In this document: positions 35,708 to 45,017 of the stretch, one piece after another
Position numbering within the stretch: the first letter of the stretch is position 1
Layout: every line of letters begins with the position of its first letter
Origin: CAVLCC01 sp963661535
Lineage (GTDB): Bacteria > Actinomycetota > Coriobacteriia > Coriobacteriales > CADBOM01
DNA length: 64,000 nucleotides
Assembly: GCA_963661535.1 (NCBI GenBank)
Contig: CAVLCC010000002.1
Location: 1 to 64,000 of the forward strand
Direction of reading: 5' to 3'
Translations under genes and position numbers: made by a program
The notes under the pieces: generated by a model
The model's input: only the letters and a program-made list of their open reading frames with translations
The model's database searches: none
What the model was told of the DNA's origin: nothing

Positions 35708-37255
35708 CTACTTTTGGTCACCTTTATTTGAGCCTGTTTTAGATGAGCCTGCTTTAGATGAGCCAGCGCTATTGGATCTAGCTCCGCCCGAACCACCAGA
35801 TACTCTCCTAGGCTTGCGTCGTCTTGCATTTTGAGGATGAGAGCTAGAGTGTTTTGGCTTGCTCGAATCTTGAGACGTTGGCTTGTGATTGGAATTGTCA
35901 GCTACTGCGCCGCCACTTGCATGCGCTCGCTTATTCTTGCGCTTGCGACTATCTTGCTTTTTGCTCTCAGCTGCGCCGCCTGCGCTACCCGCGCCACCGA
36001 CACCGCCTTTATGCGCACCATGAAAACCGCGTGCATCGCGCTCATTGTGTGCATCTCGTTTGCCCCCACGTTCTTCGTGCGCACCGCGCTCACTGTGACC
36101 ACTTGCAGGATTTTGAATAGCTGACGAATTTTGACCTGGACGCTGTTTGCGTCCATTAGCCTTGCCGCCTCGTTTAGATGCACCACGGGAAGCACCGTCA
36201 TCTGCACCCTTATTCTTGCGACCACCAAACTTGTTTGCGCGCTTTCGTCCCGATCCTTTATCTTTGCCCTTAGAGTCCTCGCCCGAACCAGCATCTTTAC
36301 CTTCCATATCAGATGCATCTTCTGCCACTTGTTTAGCAGGCTTTTCGGTTGGAATTTCAAAACCATTATCTCTAATCAAAGACTGTGGAGCATGGTGCAA
36401 AAATGCGTCTTCAGTCAAAACCGTTGGTCTAGGCAAATCCTTCTTGGGATCTTTTTCAAACCCAGCAAGGGGAACAAAAAACGTATCCTCAGTCTCTGCC
36501 ATCTTTATGCAAACTAGCTCTTTTGGAGTGTTTAACTCAACCACTGTTGCGTCCCCTACAGGAGTTGTTATTGTGGCGCCAACCTTAGGAGCTCTCGACT
36601 TAAAGTCTTTATAAGCCTCGTTCTCATAACGCAGGCAGCACATCAAGCGTCCGCAAGCACCCGAAACCTTGGTTGGATTTAGGGGCAAATCCTGATCTTT
36701 AGCCATCTTAATCGACACAGGCCTAAACGCACTACTCATGCGCACGCAGCACAATATCTCGCCGCAGTGCCCAAGACCTCCAATTAGTTTAGCTTCGTCG
36801 CGCACACCTATCTGTCGCATATCCACATGCACGTGCAAAGCAGACGCCAAATCCCTAACTAGCTCTCTAAAATCAACTCTATCTTCTGAAGAAAAATGGA
36901 AGATTGCCTTATCGCAATCTAGCAAATACTCAACCTCTATTGGCTTAATATCTGGATTGCGCTTTTGAGCCAATCTCCTAAAAGTAACTTTTGCTTCTTG
37001 CCCTTTTTCCCACAGTTCTTCTAACTTTTCTAAATCTTGCTCTGTGGCTATTCTTACAATCGACTTAAGCGGGTTTTTTAGCTTCTTCTCGTGCTCTTCG
37101 CTTATTTCAAATGTCTCGCCATCTACCCAACCAAATATTTTGCCTGGATCTCTTGGAACTAGCACCCAATCTCCAGGGGCTGGATCTTGACCTTCATAAG
37201 TAAACCAATAAGTCTTTGGATTATATTTAAATCTAATGGGAACTACCCTAGTCAT
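35708..37255 (-). CDS. ricT: RicT/YaaT (PSP1 domain) protein with long basic tail
   Basis: PSP1 C-terminal domain family; B. subtilis RicT is part of the Fe-S RicAFT complex that affects RNA maturation. The family's Cys set is visible: LGHCGEILCCVRM and CGRLMCCLRYEN (about 155-210). The conserved domain covers about the first 280 residues. The last 230 are Gly/Lys/Arg/Ser/Asn-rich, very basic and probably disordered, possibly RNA-binding. The start overlaps holB by 8 nt, and tmk-holB-ricT is a conserved order. Confidence 0.9.
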   Translation of the reverse strand: MTRVVPIRFKYNPKTYWFTYEGQDPAPGDWVLVPRDPGKIFGWVDGETFEISEEHEKKLKNPLKSIVRIATEQDLEKLEELWEKGQEAKVTFRRLAQKRNPDIKPIEVEYLLDCDKAIFHFSSEDRVDFRELVRDLASALHVHVDMRQIGVRDEAKLIGGLGHCGEILCCVRMSSAFRPVSIKMAKDQDLPLNPTKVSGACGRLMCCLRYENEAYKDFKSRAPKVGATITTPVGDATVVELNTPKELVCIKMAETEDTFFVPLAGFEKDPKKDLPRPTVLTEDAFLHHAPQSLIRDNGFEIPTEKPAKQVAEDASDMEGKDAGSGEDSKGKDKGSGRKRANKFGGRKNKGADDGASRGASKRGGKANGRKQRPGQNSSAIQNPASGHSERGAHEERGGKRDAHNERDARGFHGAHKGGVGGAGSAGGAAESKKQDSRKRKNKRAHASGGAVADNSNHKPTSQDSSKPKHSSSHPQNARRRKPRRVSGGSGGARSNSAGSSKAGSSKTGSNKGDQK

Positions 37256-38393
37256 TTAAGACCTTCCTTATATCAAAAAGCATCGTTTCTAAAACGAGCT
37301 GAGGTGTTACATTATGCGCAATTCGCGCCGATGCCTTGTCCACTGCACGCTGCGAATCTACAAATTTTTGCGGACGCATATTTTTTGCGGTTAACTCTAT
37401 AGTGTAATGGCAATCTGTATTAATCATCAGGTTACTATCGCCAATAGTTACAACCGCACAGTCTCTTAGCCACGACTTAATAACGCAGAATACCTCTGCA
37501 AGACTCTTCTTTTTTAGAGAGCTAATCGCGCGTTTTTGCTGCTCATCTATATGTTTTAGAGCACCTTTTGTCATGAACTCTTCGTTCTTTTCGCGCTCTT
37601 GAGCATACTTCGACTTAACCTCTCCTGTTGGCAAGTCTATTGCTTCAACTATTCTTTTAGCTGCCTCTATAACATCTCCTGCATCCATTTGTGACAGTGT
37701 TTCTAAAATCTCTATGGCCACTGACCTTATTTGTTTTTGCGCACTCGACAACACAAACTCACACGCCGCCTTAGTAGACCCACCCGACACAGAAAGGGCA
37801 ATTTTGGCAGTTTGATCATCTGTTCCGGTTTGTCGCTTTATGAGCTCTATCGCCTCGTCGTCTGGAATCTTTCTAAAAACCAATGTTTGACAACGCGAAA
37901 CCAAAGTAGGCAAAACCCCATCACGTGAACGCGCCATTAAAACAAAGCTGGTGTCTGCAAGCGGCTCCTCTAAAGTTTTGAGAAAAGCATTTGCCGATGC
38001 CGCATTTAAAAGTTCTGATCTTGAGATTATGTAGAGCTTGTGGTTGGCGCGTATGGGAGCCTTTGTAGCATCAGCATTGAGCTCACGAATTTGCTCCACC
38101 ATGTATCCCTTGGCACCTTGCGGCTCTATCCAATGCACATCTGGATGGGTTGAGCGTTGTATTCGTATGCATGTATCGCATTTATTGCAACCCCCGCTTG
38201 GACACAACTTTGCTTTTGCAAGTGCGGTTGCCATTTCTGTTTTGCTAGATCCAACAGGACCCACGAACAAATATGCGTGAGACAGTCGCCCTTCCGCATG
38301 TGCTCCAGCCAAAAATCTTGAGACTTGCGACTGACCAATGATGCCTTCAAAGGGGTTGGGCTTATCTATTATATTTTGTGAATCCTGCGTCAT
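37248..38393 (-). CDS. holB: DNA polymerase III delta' subunit
   Basis: Clamp-loader ATPase, 381 residues. Motifs: GQSQVSRFLAGAHAEGRLSHAYLF, then VGSSKTEMATALAKA (P-loop, with VGPVGSSKT), the zinc module CPSGGCNKCDTC, ELNADATKAP, and LLNAASANAFLKTLEEPLADTSFVL (SRC-type region). Between tmk and ricT. Confidence 0.93.
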   Translation of the reverse strand: MTQDSQNIIDKPNPFEGIIGQSQVSRFLAGAHAEGRLSHAYLFVGPVGSSKTEMATALAKAKLCPSGGCNKCDTCIRIQRSTHPDVHWIEPQGAKGYMVEQIRELNADATKAPIRANHKLYIISRSELLNAASANAFLKTLEEPLADTSFVLMARSRDGVLPTLVSRCQTLVFRKIPDDEAIELIKRQTGTDDQTAKIALSVSGGSTKAACEFVLSSAQKQIRSVAIEILETLSQMDAGDVIEAAKRIVEAIDLPTGEVKSKYAQEREKNEEFMTKGALKHIDEQQKRAISSLKKKSLAEVFCVIKSWLRDCAVVTIGDSNLMINTDCHYTIELTAKNMRPQKFVDSQRAVDKASARIAHNVTPQLVLETMLFDIRKVLND

Positions 38394-38427
38394 ATTTTTC
38401 GCTTATCTTATCTGCTTATCTTATCCA

Positions 38428-39129
38428 CTAAAACAAATCTTTTAGCTGCTCATATACGTCGGCATAGGTTTTATCAACATCTTGCTTCATAACAACAGTG
38501 CGCACGCGGCTAGGGTCGCTCTCTGCTATTGCTCTAAATGCCTCATTTACGCAAATATGAAACTCCATAGGCTCACTTTCTAGCCTATCTGGCTTGTCGT
38601 GCAATAATCTAGCTGCATTAAGTGCGTCGCCAGTATCTCTAACCATTAGTATAGTTCTATCTATTACAAGCTGGTTGGTTGCAATTTGATCTGCCGCACT
38701 AACTATGTCTTTGCCGAGCCCACGTGCATACCCTTGATATGCCATAGTCGAATCATTAAATCTATCACATATAACAATTTTGCCTGCTTCAACGGAAGGT
38801 TTTACAACTTCATGAACCATCTGAGACCTTGCAGCCTCATACAACAAAAGCTCAGTGCGTGCATTAATATCCATATTGCAATCGAGCAAAATCTCGCGTA
38901 TCTTTTCGCCAACTTGTGTAGAACCAGGCTCGCGAAGCAATAAAACATCTTTTCCTTGCTCTCGCAAACGTTCGCACAAGAGCTTGGCTATAGTTGATTT
39001 TCCACAGCCATCTCCACCCTCAAAGGTTATAAATCTGCCTTTTTTTAAGGGGTCAGAATTTGATGCCTGTGCCGCATTTGGATTACAGTTTGTTTGAGAT
39101 AGTAAAGAAGAGTTGGAAGTCTGCATCAT
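38428..39129 (-). CDS. tmk: Thymidylate kinase
   Basis: dTMP kinase, 233 residues. P-loop GGDGCGKST, LREPGSTQVGEKIREILLD, the DRFNDSTMAYQGYARGL substrate motif and a lid region. The first about 30 residues (Ser/Asn-rich) are an extension before FITFEGGDG. It overlaps the end of the fumarase beta gene by 4 nt (ATGA). Confidence 0.95.
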   Translation of the reverse strand: MMQTSNSSLLSQTNCNPNAAQASNSDPLKKGRFITFEGGDGCGKSTIAKLLCERLREQGKDVLLLREPGSTQVGEKIREILLDCNMDINARTELLLYEAARSQMVHEVVKPSVEAGKIVICDRFNDSTMAYQGYARGLGKDIVSAADQIATNQLVIDRTILMVRDTGDALNAARLLHDKPDRLESEPMEFHICVNEAFRAIAESDPSRVRTVVMKQDVDKTYADVYEQLKDLF

Positions 39130-39686
39130 GCTTTGCCTCCTACGGCGGCAAAGATGTCATTTCCTTTTGAGTCTATAGCAACAAAAGCGGGAAAGTTTTC
39201 TATGCTTAGTTTCATCAAGGCTTCTGCTCCAAGGTCCTCCCAAGCCACAACTTCTGCCGACTTAACACATTTTGCTAAAAGTGCAGCCACACCACCAACT
39301 GCCATAAAATGAACTGCACCCGTTTTGGCACACGCGTTTGCAACCTCTGCTCCACGTTTGCCTTTGCCAATTGTTGCTACAATTCCAGCCTCATATAAAG
39401 TTGGAGCGGCAAAGTCCATTCTAGATGCTGTTGTTGGTCCCACAGAACCAAGAGGTCGTCCTGCCGATGCAGGCGTAGGTCCTGCATAAAATAACACTGC
39501 CCCCTCCAAATTATATGGAAGCTCGCCATGTTCTTTCAAATACTTAACAGCCCTCATATGACCTGCATCACGCATCGTATAAATTATGCCGCTTAATAAC
39601 ACACTATTGCCTGCGCAAAGATCTGCTAAAGCGCTCTTATCTGCTGGAACATCTATGCAAATTGGCAAAGCTTGCGACTCACTCAT
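39126..39686 (-). CDS. Fumarate hydratase class I, C-terminal (beta) subunit
   Basis: 186 residues of the fumarase_C type. Motifs: GNSVLLSGIIYTMRDAGHMRAVKYL, FYAGPTPASAGRPLGSVGPTTASRMD, and AVGGVAALLAKCV. Pairs with the alpha subunit encoded just upstream (1-nt overlap) to make the [4Fe-4S] fumarase or a closely related L(+)-tartrate dehydratase. The neighbouring malate dehydrogenase favours fumarase. Confidence 0.93.
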   Translation of the reverse strand: MSESQALPICIDVPADKSALADLCAGNSVLLSGIIYTMRDAGHMRAVKYLKEHGELPYNLEGAVLFYAGPTPASAGRPLGSVGPTTASRMDFAAPTLYEAGIVATIGKGKRGAEVANACAKTGAVHFMAVGGVAALLAKCVKSAEVVAWEDLGAEALMKLSIENFPAFVAIDSKGNDIFAAVGGKA

Positions 39687-40642
39687 TATTTGTCACCTCG
39701 CACAAGTTCTAGAGAAATTGAACGCGTTGCACAACACCCCATATTAATTGCAAGGGGAAGTGCCGCTATATGACATGGTGCGGTATTAACATTTATACAA
39801 AGAGCTGTGGTATCTCCTCCAAGACCAGCTGGACCTACCCCCAAAGCATTCACTTCTGCAAGCAAATCTTGCTCGAGTTTTGCAATCTTAGGGTCGCTAG
39901 AAACCATATCTGCTGAGCGGAGCAAAGCCTTCTTGGCAAGTCCTGCAACCTTATCAAACGTAGATCCTATTCCTATGCCAATAATAAGTGGAGGACATGC
40001 AGAAGATCCCTTCTCCAAAACGCACTTTAAAATCTCACTTTTTATTCCATTATATCCGGCACCTGGTGGAAGCATAACAACACGCGAGGCATTATCTGAA
40101 CCTCCGCCCTTTAGCATAATATGCAAGGTCGCACCTCTGCCAAGTCTAAATCCAAGCTCCACAAATGCAGGCGTATTATCTTGGGTATTTGTACGATCAA
40201 AAAATGCATCTTTTAGCAAACTCTTACGAAGACGTGCCTTATCATATGCACGCGCCACAGCCGAGTTGACCTCTGAAAAAATATTTGCAGGCACGTTTTC
40301 TTCTTGTCCAACTTCGAGATAAATCCACACATACCCAGTGTCTTGGCAAATTGGAACATGATCTTCACAAACAATATTGTTATTATCAATCATCATCTGC
40401 AAGATAGACCGTCCACGTTGCGAGCTTTCGGTCTTTAGTGCCTGTTTGATTTTGTTGTGCACATCGGGTCGCAATTGAGTAGCAATTATGGGTATGTATT
40501 TTTCTACAGCAGCTGCTACACCGTGTGCAGAAAGCGACTCAAATGTTAGAGTTATATCTGATGCGCCTTGTACGTCTAACGCACCCATTACAATCGTTGT
40601 GTCCGATGTTACCGATGAACCTAACATACCCAATGCCTGCAT
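39686..40642 (-). CDS. Fumarate hydratase class I, N-terminal (alpha) subunit
   Basis: 318 residues. Three Cys ligands of the [4Fe-4S] cluster are visible: PICQDTG, ACPPLIIGIGIGS and GCCATRSISLEL. Other family features are FVELGFRLGRGATLHIMLKGGGSDN and GPAGLGGDTTALCINV. The first about 30 residues precede the conserved part. It follows malate dehydrogenase by 3 nt, giving an mdh-fumA-fumB run for oxaloacetate to fumarate. Confidence 0.93.
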   Translation of the reverse strand: MQALGMLGSSVTSDTTIVMGALDVQGASDITLTFESLSAHGVAAAVEKYIPIIATQLRPDVHNKIKQALKTESSQRGRSILQMMIDNNNIVCEDHVPICQDTGYVWIYLEVGQEENVPANIFSEVNSAVARAYDKARLRKSLLKDAFFDRTNTQDNTPAFVELGFRLGRGATLHIMLKGGGSDNASRVVMLPPGAGYNGIKSEILKCVLEKGSSACPPLIIGIGIGSTFDKVAGLAKKALLRSADMVSSDPKIAKLEQDLLAEVNALGVGPAGLGGDTTALCINVNTAPCHIAALPLAINMGCCATRSISLELVRGDK

Positions 40643-40645
40643 TTC

Positions 40646-41569
40646 TTATAGCTTAGCAATCGAAACTGCAATGCTTTGAGCAGAGTCTTTAACAGCTTGA
40701 GCATCTTCATCATCGAGTTCTAGCTCAACAATCTTTTCAATTCCATCTTTACCGAGCACAACCGGAACGCACATATACACGCCATCTATTCCATACTCAC
40801 CCTCGAGCAAAGCACAAACGCTCATTGTTTCGTGAGAGTCGGTTAATATTGCACGCACCATCTCAGCAATAGAAGCACCTGGAGCATAAAATGCAGAGCC
40901 GGTCTTTAGATGCTCAACTACCTCGGCTCCGCCGTTGATAGTTCTTTTGCAAACCCTCTCAATTTGCTCAGCACTCATAATTTCTGGCAACGTTTTTCCA
41001 CCAATTGTTGAATGTTTTGCCAAAGGAACCATACCCTGACCATGAGCACCTACAACAAGTGCCTTAATGTCGTTTATGTCTGCGCCTGTTTCTTGCTCAA
41101 TAGCAAATGCAAATCTAGATGAGTCCAAAACTCCACCCATACCAAAGATTTTCTCTTTTTTGATGCCTGATTTTTTATGAGCAAGATAAACCATCACATC
41201 TAGTGGATTTGTTACGCAAATATAAATTGCATCTGGAGAAACAGTCTGTGCCTGCTCAATAACAGATGACATAATTTTGGAGTTTGTATCTAGAAGATCT
41301 TCACGAGTCATGCCAGGCTTTCTTGCGATGCCAGCTGTGATCACAACGATGTCGCTATTTGCTGTGTCTGCATAATCGTTTGTTCCAATAACTCTAGGAC
41401 CAAACTTCTCAACAGACCTCATGTGCATCATATCAAGTGCTTTGCCTTGTGGAACTCCCTCAACAACGTCAATCAAAACAACATCTGCAAGTCCTTTAAG
41501 TGCAATTAGCTCACCAGCTGTAGCGCCAACATTGCCAGCTCCCACTATCGTAACTTTTGGATATCCCAT
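40646..41569 (-). CDS. mdh: Malate dehydrogenase (LDH-like)
   Basis: NAD-dependent malate/lactate dehydrogenase family, about 307 residues. Motifs: VTIVGAGNVGATAG, an Asp at the end of strand 2 (VVLIDVVEG, NAD preference), GIARKPGMTREDLL (mobile loop with substrate Arg, MDH-type), VTNPLDVMVY, and catalytic His in VVGAHGQGMVP. Two in-frame ATGs exist: AAGGAG abuts the first (41581) with no spacer, so the second (41569) is preferred. Downstream of topA, upstream of the fumarase genes. Confidence 0.93.
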   Translation of the reverse strand: MGYPKVTIVGAGNVGATAGELIALKGLADVVLIDVVEGVPQGKALDMMHMRSVEKFGPRVIGTNDYADTANSDIVVITAGIARKPGMTREDLLDTNSKIMSSVIEQAQTVSPDAIYICVTNPLDVMVYLAHKKSGIKKEKIFGMGGVLDSSRFAFAIEQETGADINDIKALVVGAHGQGMVPLAKHSTIGGKTLPEIMSAEQIERVCKRTINGGAEVVEHLKTGSAFYAPGASIAEMVRAILTDSHETMSVCALLEGEYGIDGVYMCVPVVLGKDGIEKIVELELDDEDAQAVKDSAQSIAVSIAKL

Positions 41570-41692
41570 CTTTTCACTCATCTCCTTGTATATAAATTTT
41601 TTGTAAATTAAAACCTTGTATTTTGTGAGCTCTTTGAGCTCATAGAGTCAAGAAGCTTCAAAGCTCGTAAGCCCCTCTAGCCCCAGTTAGCC

Positions 41693-44263
41693 TTAAGCGT
41701 CTACAGCCTTAGATTTAGCAGTCCCAGCCTTAGCACCAGCCTTGCTCTTTGCACCTGCACGCTTTGTGCTCGTGCTCTTGGTCTTAGTCTTAGCTCCAGT
41801 CTTGCCTTTGCCCTTGGCACGCGCACCCTTGGCACTCGTATCCTTCTGATTTTTCTCGCAATTCATATTAGGACACAACTTCCAAGGACCCCTAGCACGC
41901 TGCAAAACAACTAGAGGAGCCCCGCACGACTCGCAACGCTCTCCAGTTGCCTCAATAGCTCCCTCACGCGGAAGCGGATAACTCGTATTGCACTCCTCAT
42001 AATTAGTACAACGTATAAACCTGTTTAGCGTCTTGGGGTTCTTTTGAGCAATCAAGTGCGAAACCTTGCCCATCTCCTCGCATGTTTTGCATAGGCCAAC
42101 ATCAACTTTTGGCTCCTGGTTAGAAACACAATTGGGATCAATGCACATCTCATAAGGCTTGCTTCTAAATGCCTGCACTCTAACCATAGATCCCCCGCAA
42201 GACGGGCACTTATTCTCGGTTGGCAGCAAATTACCTTTTGGAGGAAGAGGGTATGTTACATCGCAATCCGGCCAACCAGCGCAGCCAATAAAACGCGACT
42301 TGGTTTTAAGTGAGTTCTTAACCAGCAAATCATGTCCGCATTTTGGACACGACCCCACCTTAGCATCAGCCTGCACAGCATCTGCCAAAGTTTCGCCTAC
42401 CTCTTCAGCCTTTGGCATCAACACTTCTATAACATCGTCTAGCAAATCGCGCGAGTGATCGACCACGGTGTCTAGAGTTTGTTCACCAACAGAAATTTGG
42501 CTCATCTCATCTTCTAGCTCAGATGTCATAGTTGGAGAAACAATCCTAGGTGCAAATTCCCCCAAAGCGTCAATCACAGCAATACCAAGTTGTGTTGGCT
42601 CAAGCGGATTATTCTGGATATACTTGACCTGTTGCAGCCTCTCTATTGTGCTATGCCTTGTAGACTTTGTTCCAAGACCTAGGCGCTCCATCTCTTGAAT
42701 AAGGCGTCCTTGAGAATATCTTGATGGAGGCTCGGTTTGCTTTTTGATTAGCTCTGGATCCAAAAAAGCTAAAACTTCGCCGTCTTTGACGACAGGGAGC
42801 TCGTCTTCTTTCTTGGCTCCGTAAGGATAGATTTCTCTAAATCCAGGGTCTAATACAGCATCTCCCTTACCCACAAATTCTTCGCCATTAACATCGAGCG
42901 TTATCTTAGTTGCCTCTATTTGAGCTGGGTCTGAAAGCGTTGCCAAAAAGCGCCTTGTAATTAGGTTATAGAGCTTCCATTCTTCTGCAGATAACACATC
43001 GGACGAAGCGCACCTAACAGGGTGTATTGGTGGGTGATCTGTGGTCTCAGTTTTTCCGCGTGTTGCCTTTATGGGAGATGCCAAGAGTTTGCGAGCATAA
43101 GGCTCATATATTGGATTTTGCGCAAGCATCTTAACATTTTCAGCCAAATTTATTGACTTAGGATAAACCGTATTGTCTACACGTGGATAAGAAATATATC
43201 CGTCCATATATAAAGACTCAGCAATGCGCATAACTCTTGCTGGTGTAAGTCCTATCGATGAAGCTGTTGTTTGCAACGCAGTTGTAGAAAATGGAGTTGG
43301 AGGCGGGACTTTGCGCACCCTTTTGTCTATCTGCACTACCTTGGCGCTCGTTGCATCTTTTACGTTGTTATATGCAGCTTCGGCATCTTGTTGATTGTCA
43401 AATCTATCTTTTTTATGATTGACTGCAAAACTCTCGCCTGCATCGTTTTTACACTTTGCCTTAATCACCCAATAGTCTTTGGGAACAAATGCCTGGCGCT
43501 CTTTTTCGCGCTCAACCAAAATTGCAAGCGTAGGTGTTTGCACACGTCCAGCCGAACGTGTATTAGAAAACCCGCCGCGCTTTACGGTCGTTAAATACCT
43601 CGTTAGAGCAGCGCCCCACACAAGGTCAATTATCCTTCGTGAGTCTCCTGCATTTGCCAAATTTATGTCTAGCTCCACAAGGTTGTCAAATGCATGGGTT
43701 ATCTCGCCTTTCGTTAGCGCAGAATAACGAGCACGCGATATTGGAGCTTCACTCACCTGTCTAATCATAGACACAGCATCAGCTCCAATGAGCTCACCTT
43801 CTCTATCAAAGTCTGTTGCAATGATAATCGAATCTGCCTTTTTTGCTAAGCTCTTTAGTGAGCGAATTATGCCCTTTTCCTGTGGATACTTGAGCACAGG
43901 AGCATAAACAAGATACGGGAGTGCGGGTATTTTCCAAGTGTTTAGTGCAAGACCCGTATCATCAAACGGACTCTTCTTTTTAAATGGAGGCTTATCGAGA
44001 TGATCTGGAACCTTTGGAGCTGGAACCTCGTTTCCATCTCCATCCACGCCATACCAACCCTTAGACTTTTTATATTCGAGGCGGTTAGCAAAATCCAGAC
44101 TTAAGATATGACCTCTGAGTCCTATTGTTACCCACTCTTCGCCTTTGTGATTAAATCTATATATTTGAGTGTCATATACTTTATCAGCCTTTGGTTTTGT
44201 ATCTGCCAAAAGCTGAGCAATCTTTGTTGCTGCATTGTTTTTCTCAGTAACGACCAGTATCAA
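41693..44263 (-). CDS. topA: DNA topoisomerase I
   Basis: 856-residue type IA topoisomerase. The Toprim domain has VVTEKNNAATKIAQLL and TDFDREGELIGADA. The active-site Tyr region is MDGYISYPRVDN, followed by GRVQTPTLAILVERE. Three or four C-terminal zinc ribbons follow (CPKCGHDLLVK, CPSCGGSMVRV, CKTCEEMGKVS, CESCGAPLVVL). The last 45 residues are Lys/Ala/Gly/Thr-rich. The active-site divergence and 'YVDN' wording resemble archaeal-like/actinobacterial forms (MxxGYISYPR). TTG start at 44263 is supported by GGAGG overlapping the hypB stop. Confidence 0.95.
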   Translation of the reverse strand: MILVVTEKNNAATKIAQLLADTKPKADKVYDTQIYRFNHKGEEWVTIGLRGHILSLDFANRLEYKKSKGWYGVDGDGNEVPAPKVPDHLDKPPFKKKSPFDDTGLALNTWKIPALPYLVYAPVLKYPQEKGIIRSLKSLAKKADSIIIATDFDREGELIGADAVSMIRQVSEAPISRARYSALTKGEITHAFDNLVELDINLANAGDSRRIIDLVWGAALTRYLTTVKRGGFSNTRSAGRVQTPTLAILVEREKERQAFVPKDYWVIKAKCKNDAGESFAVNHKKDRFDNQQDAEAAYNNVKDATSAKVVQIDKRVRKVPPPTPFSTTALQTTASSIGLTPARVMRIAESLYMDGYISYPRVDNTVYPKSINLAENVKMLAQNPIYEPYARKLLASPIKATRGKTETTDHPPIHPVRCASSDVLSAEEWKLYNLITRRFLATLSDPAQIEATKITLDVNGEEFVGKGDAVLDPGFREIYPYGAKKEDELPVVKDGEVLAFLDPELIKKQTEPPSRYSQGRLIQEMERLGLGTKSTRHSTIERLQQVKYIQNNPLEPTQLGIAVIDALGEFAPRIVSPTMTSELEDEMSQISVGEQTLDTVVDHSRDLLDDVIEVLMPKAEEVGETLADAVQADAKVGSCPKCGHDLLVKNSLKTKSRFIGCAGWPDCDVTYPLPPKGNLLPTENKCPSCGGSMVRVQAFRSKPYEMCIDPNCVSNQEPKVDVGLCKTCEEMGKVSHLIAQKNPKTLNRFIRCTNYEECNTSYPLPREGAIEATGERCESCGAPLVVLQRARGPWKLCPNMNCEKNQKDTSAKGARAKGKGKTGAKTKTKSTSTKRAGAKSKAGAKAGTAKSKAVDA

Positions 44264-44923
44264 TTAACGACCTCCATACTCGGTAACTTTAGCATCAAGC
44301 CAAGCACACCAAGCCTCTATGCCCGATCCCCTAGTTGCCGATATTGGAAATATTGGTGCATTTGGATTTAAATTATCTAGCGAAGCTCTAAATTCGCGCT
44401 CGTTAAAATCAAAAAATTCCATAACGTCAACTTTGCTTAGCACTATGGCATCAGCCTCTTCAAAAATAGTTGGATACTTAACAGGCTTATCGTGACCCTC
44501 TGGAACAGAGAGCAAAACTACCTTGCAATTTTCTCCCAAGTAAAAATCTGTTGTGCAAACTAGGTTACCAACATTTTCTATAAAAATAACATCTATATTT
44601 TGCAAGTCCAAAACATCTAGTGCTTTTAAGATCATATCAGACTCAAGGTGGCATATTCCGCCCGTATTAATTTGCACACAGGGGATTTCTGCGTCTTTTA
44701 TTTTTTGAGAGTCAACCTTGCTTGCAATGTCTCCCTCAATAACCGCAAAAGAATACTTGCTCTTAAGCTCATCAATTGTAGCCAAGATAGACGTTGTTTT
44801 TCCAGAACCTGGGCTAGCCAAAATGTTAACCATAAACACGTTGTTGTTATCTAGGCGCTTTCTAATTGCAGCCGCCCCTGCATCGTTTTTTTCTAAAATT
44901 GGTTTTCCAATATCGAGTTTCAT
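44264..44923 (-). CDS. hypB: Hydrogenase/nickel maturation GTPase HypB
   Basis: Nickel-delivery GTPase, 219 residues. P-loop ILASPGSGKTTS, GDIASKVDSQKI, the metal-site Cys-His in GICHLES and a third Cys in NVGNLVCTTDFYLGE, then the G4 motif LSKVDVMEF. It lacks the N-terminal His-rich nickel store, as in many Gram-positives. It follows hypA across a short repeat region. No hydrogenase lies in the window, but the nickel enzyme CODH/ACS does. Confidence 0.94.
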   Translation of the reverse strand: MKLDIGKPILEKNDAGAAAIRKRLDNNNVFMVNILASPGSGKTTSILATIDELKSKYSFAVIEGDIASKVDSQKIKDAEIPCVQINTGGICHLESDMILKALDVLDLQNIDVIFIENVGNLVCTTDFYLGENCKVVLLSVPEGHDKPVKYPTIFEEADAIVLSKVDVMEFFDFNEREFRASLDNLNPNAPIFPISATRGSGIEAWCAWLDAKVTEYGGR

Positions 44924-44952
44924 AGCAATTCCTTTGCTTTTTTTGAAATTTG

Positions 44953-44999
44953 CTTGCCTGCGAGCTTACATATAATCTTGCCTGCGAGCTTACATATAA
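44953..44999 (-). repeat. 24-bp tandem duplication between hypA and hypB
   Basis: CTTGCCTGCGAGCTTACATA is repeated at 44953 and 44977 (24-bp period), and a degenerate third copy follows (CTCACTTACAAGCTCG). It lies in the 94-nt gap between the hypA stop and the hypB start, so it is transcribed in the leader of hypB. Confidence 0.85.
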
Positions 45000-45017
45000 A
45001 CTCACTTACAAGCTCGT

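Noticed and set aside
41626..41642. TGAGCTC-TTT-GAGCTCA dyad as a terminator after topA
   Set aside because: No U-run follows on either strand; it is at most a protein site or chance palindrome.
44940..45017. Short repeats before hypB as a CRISPR fragment
   Set aside because: Tandem without spacers, only two good copies, no cas genes.
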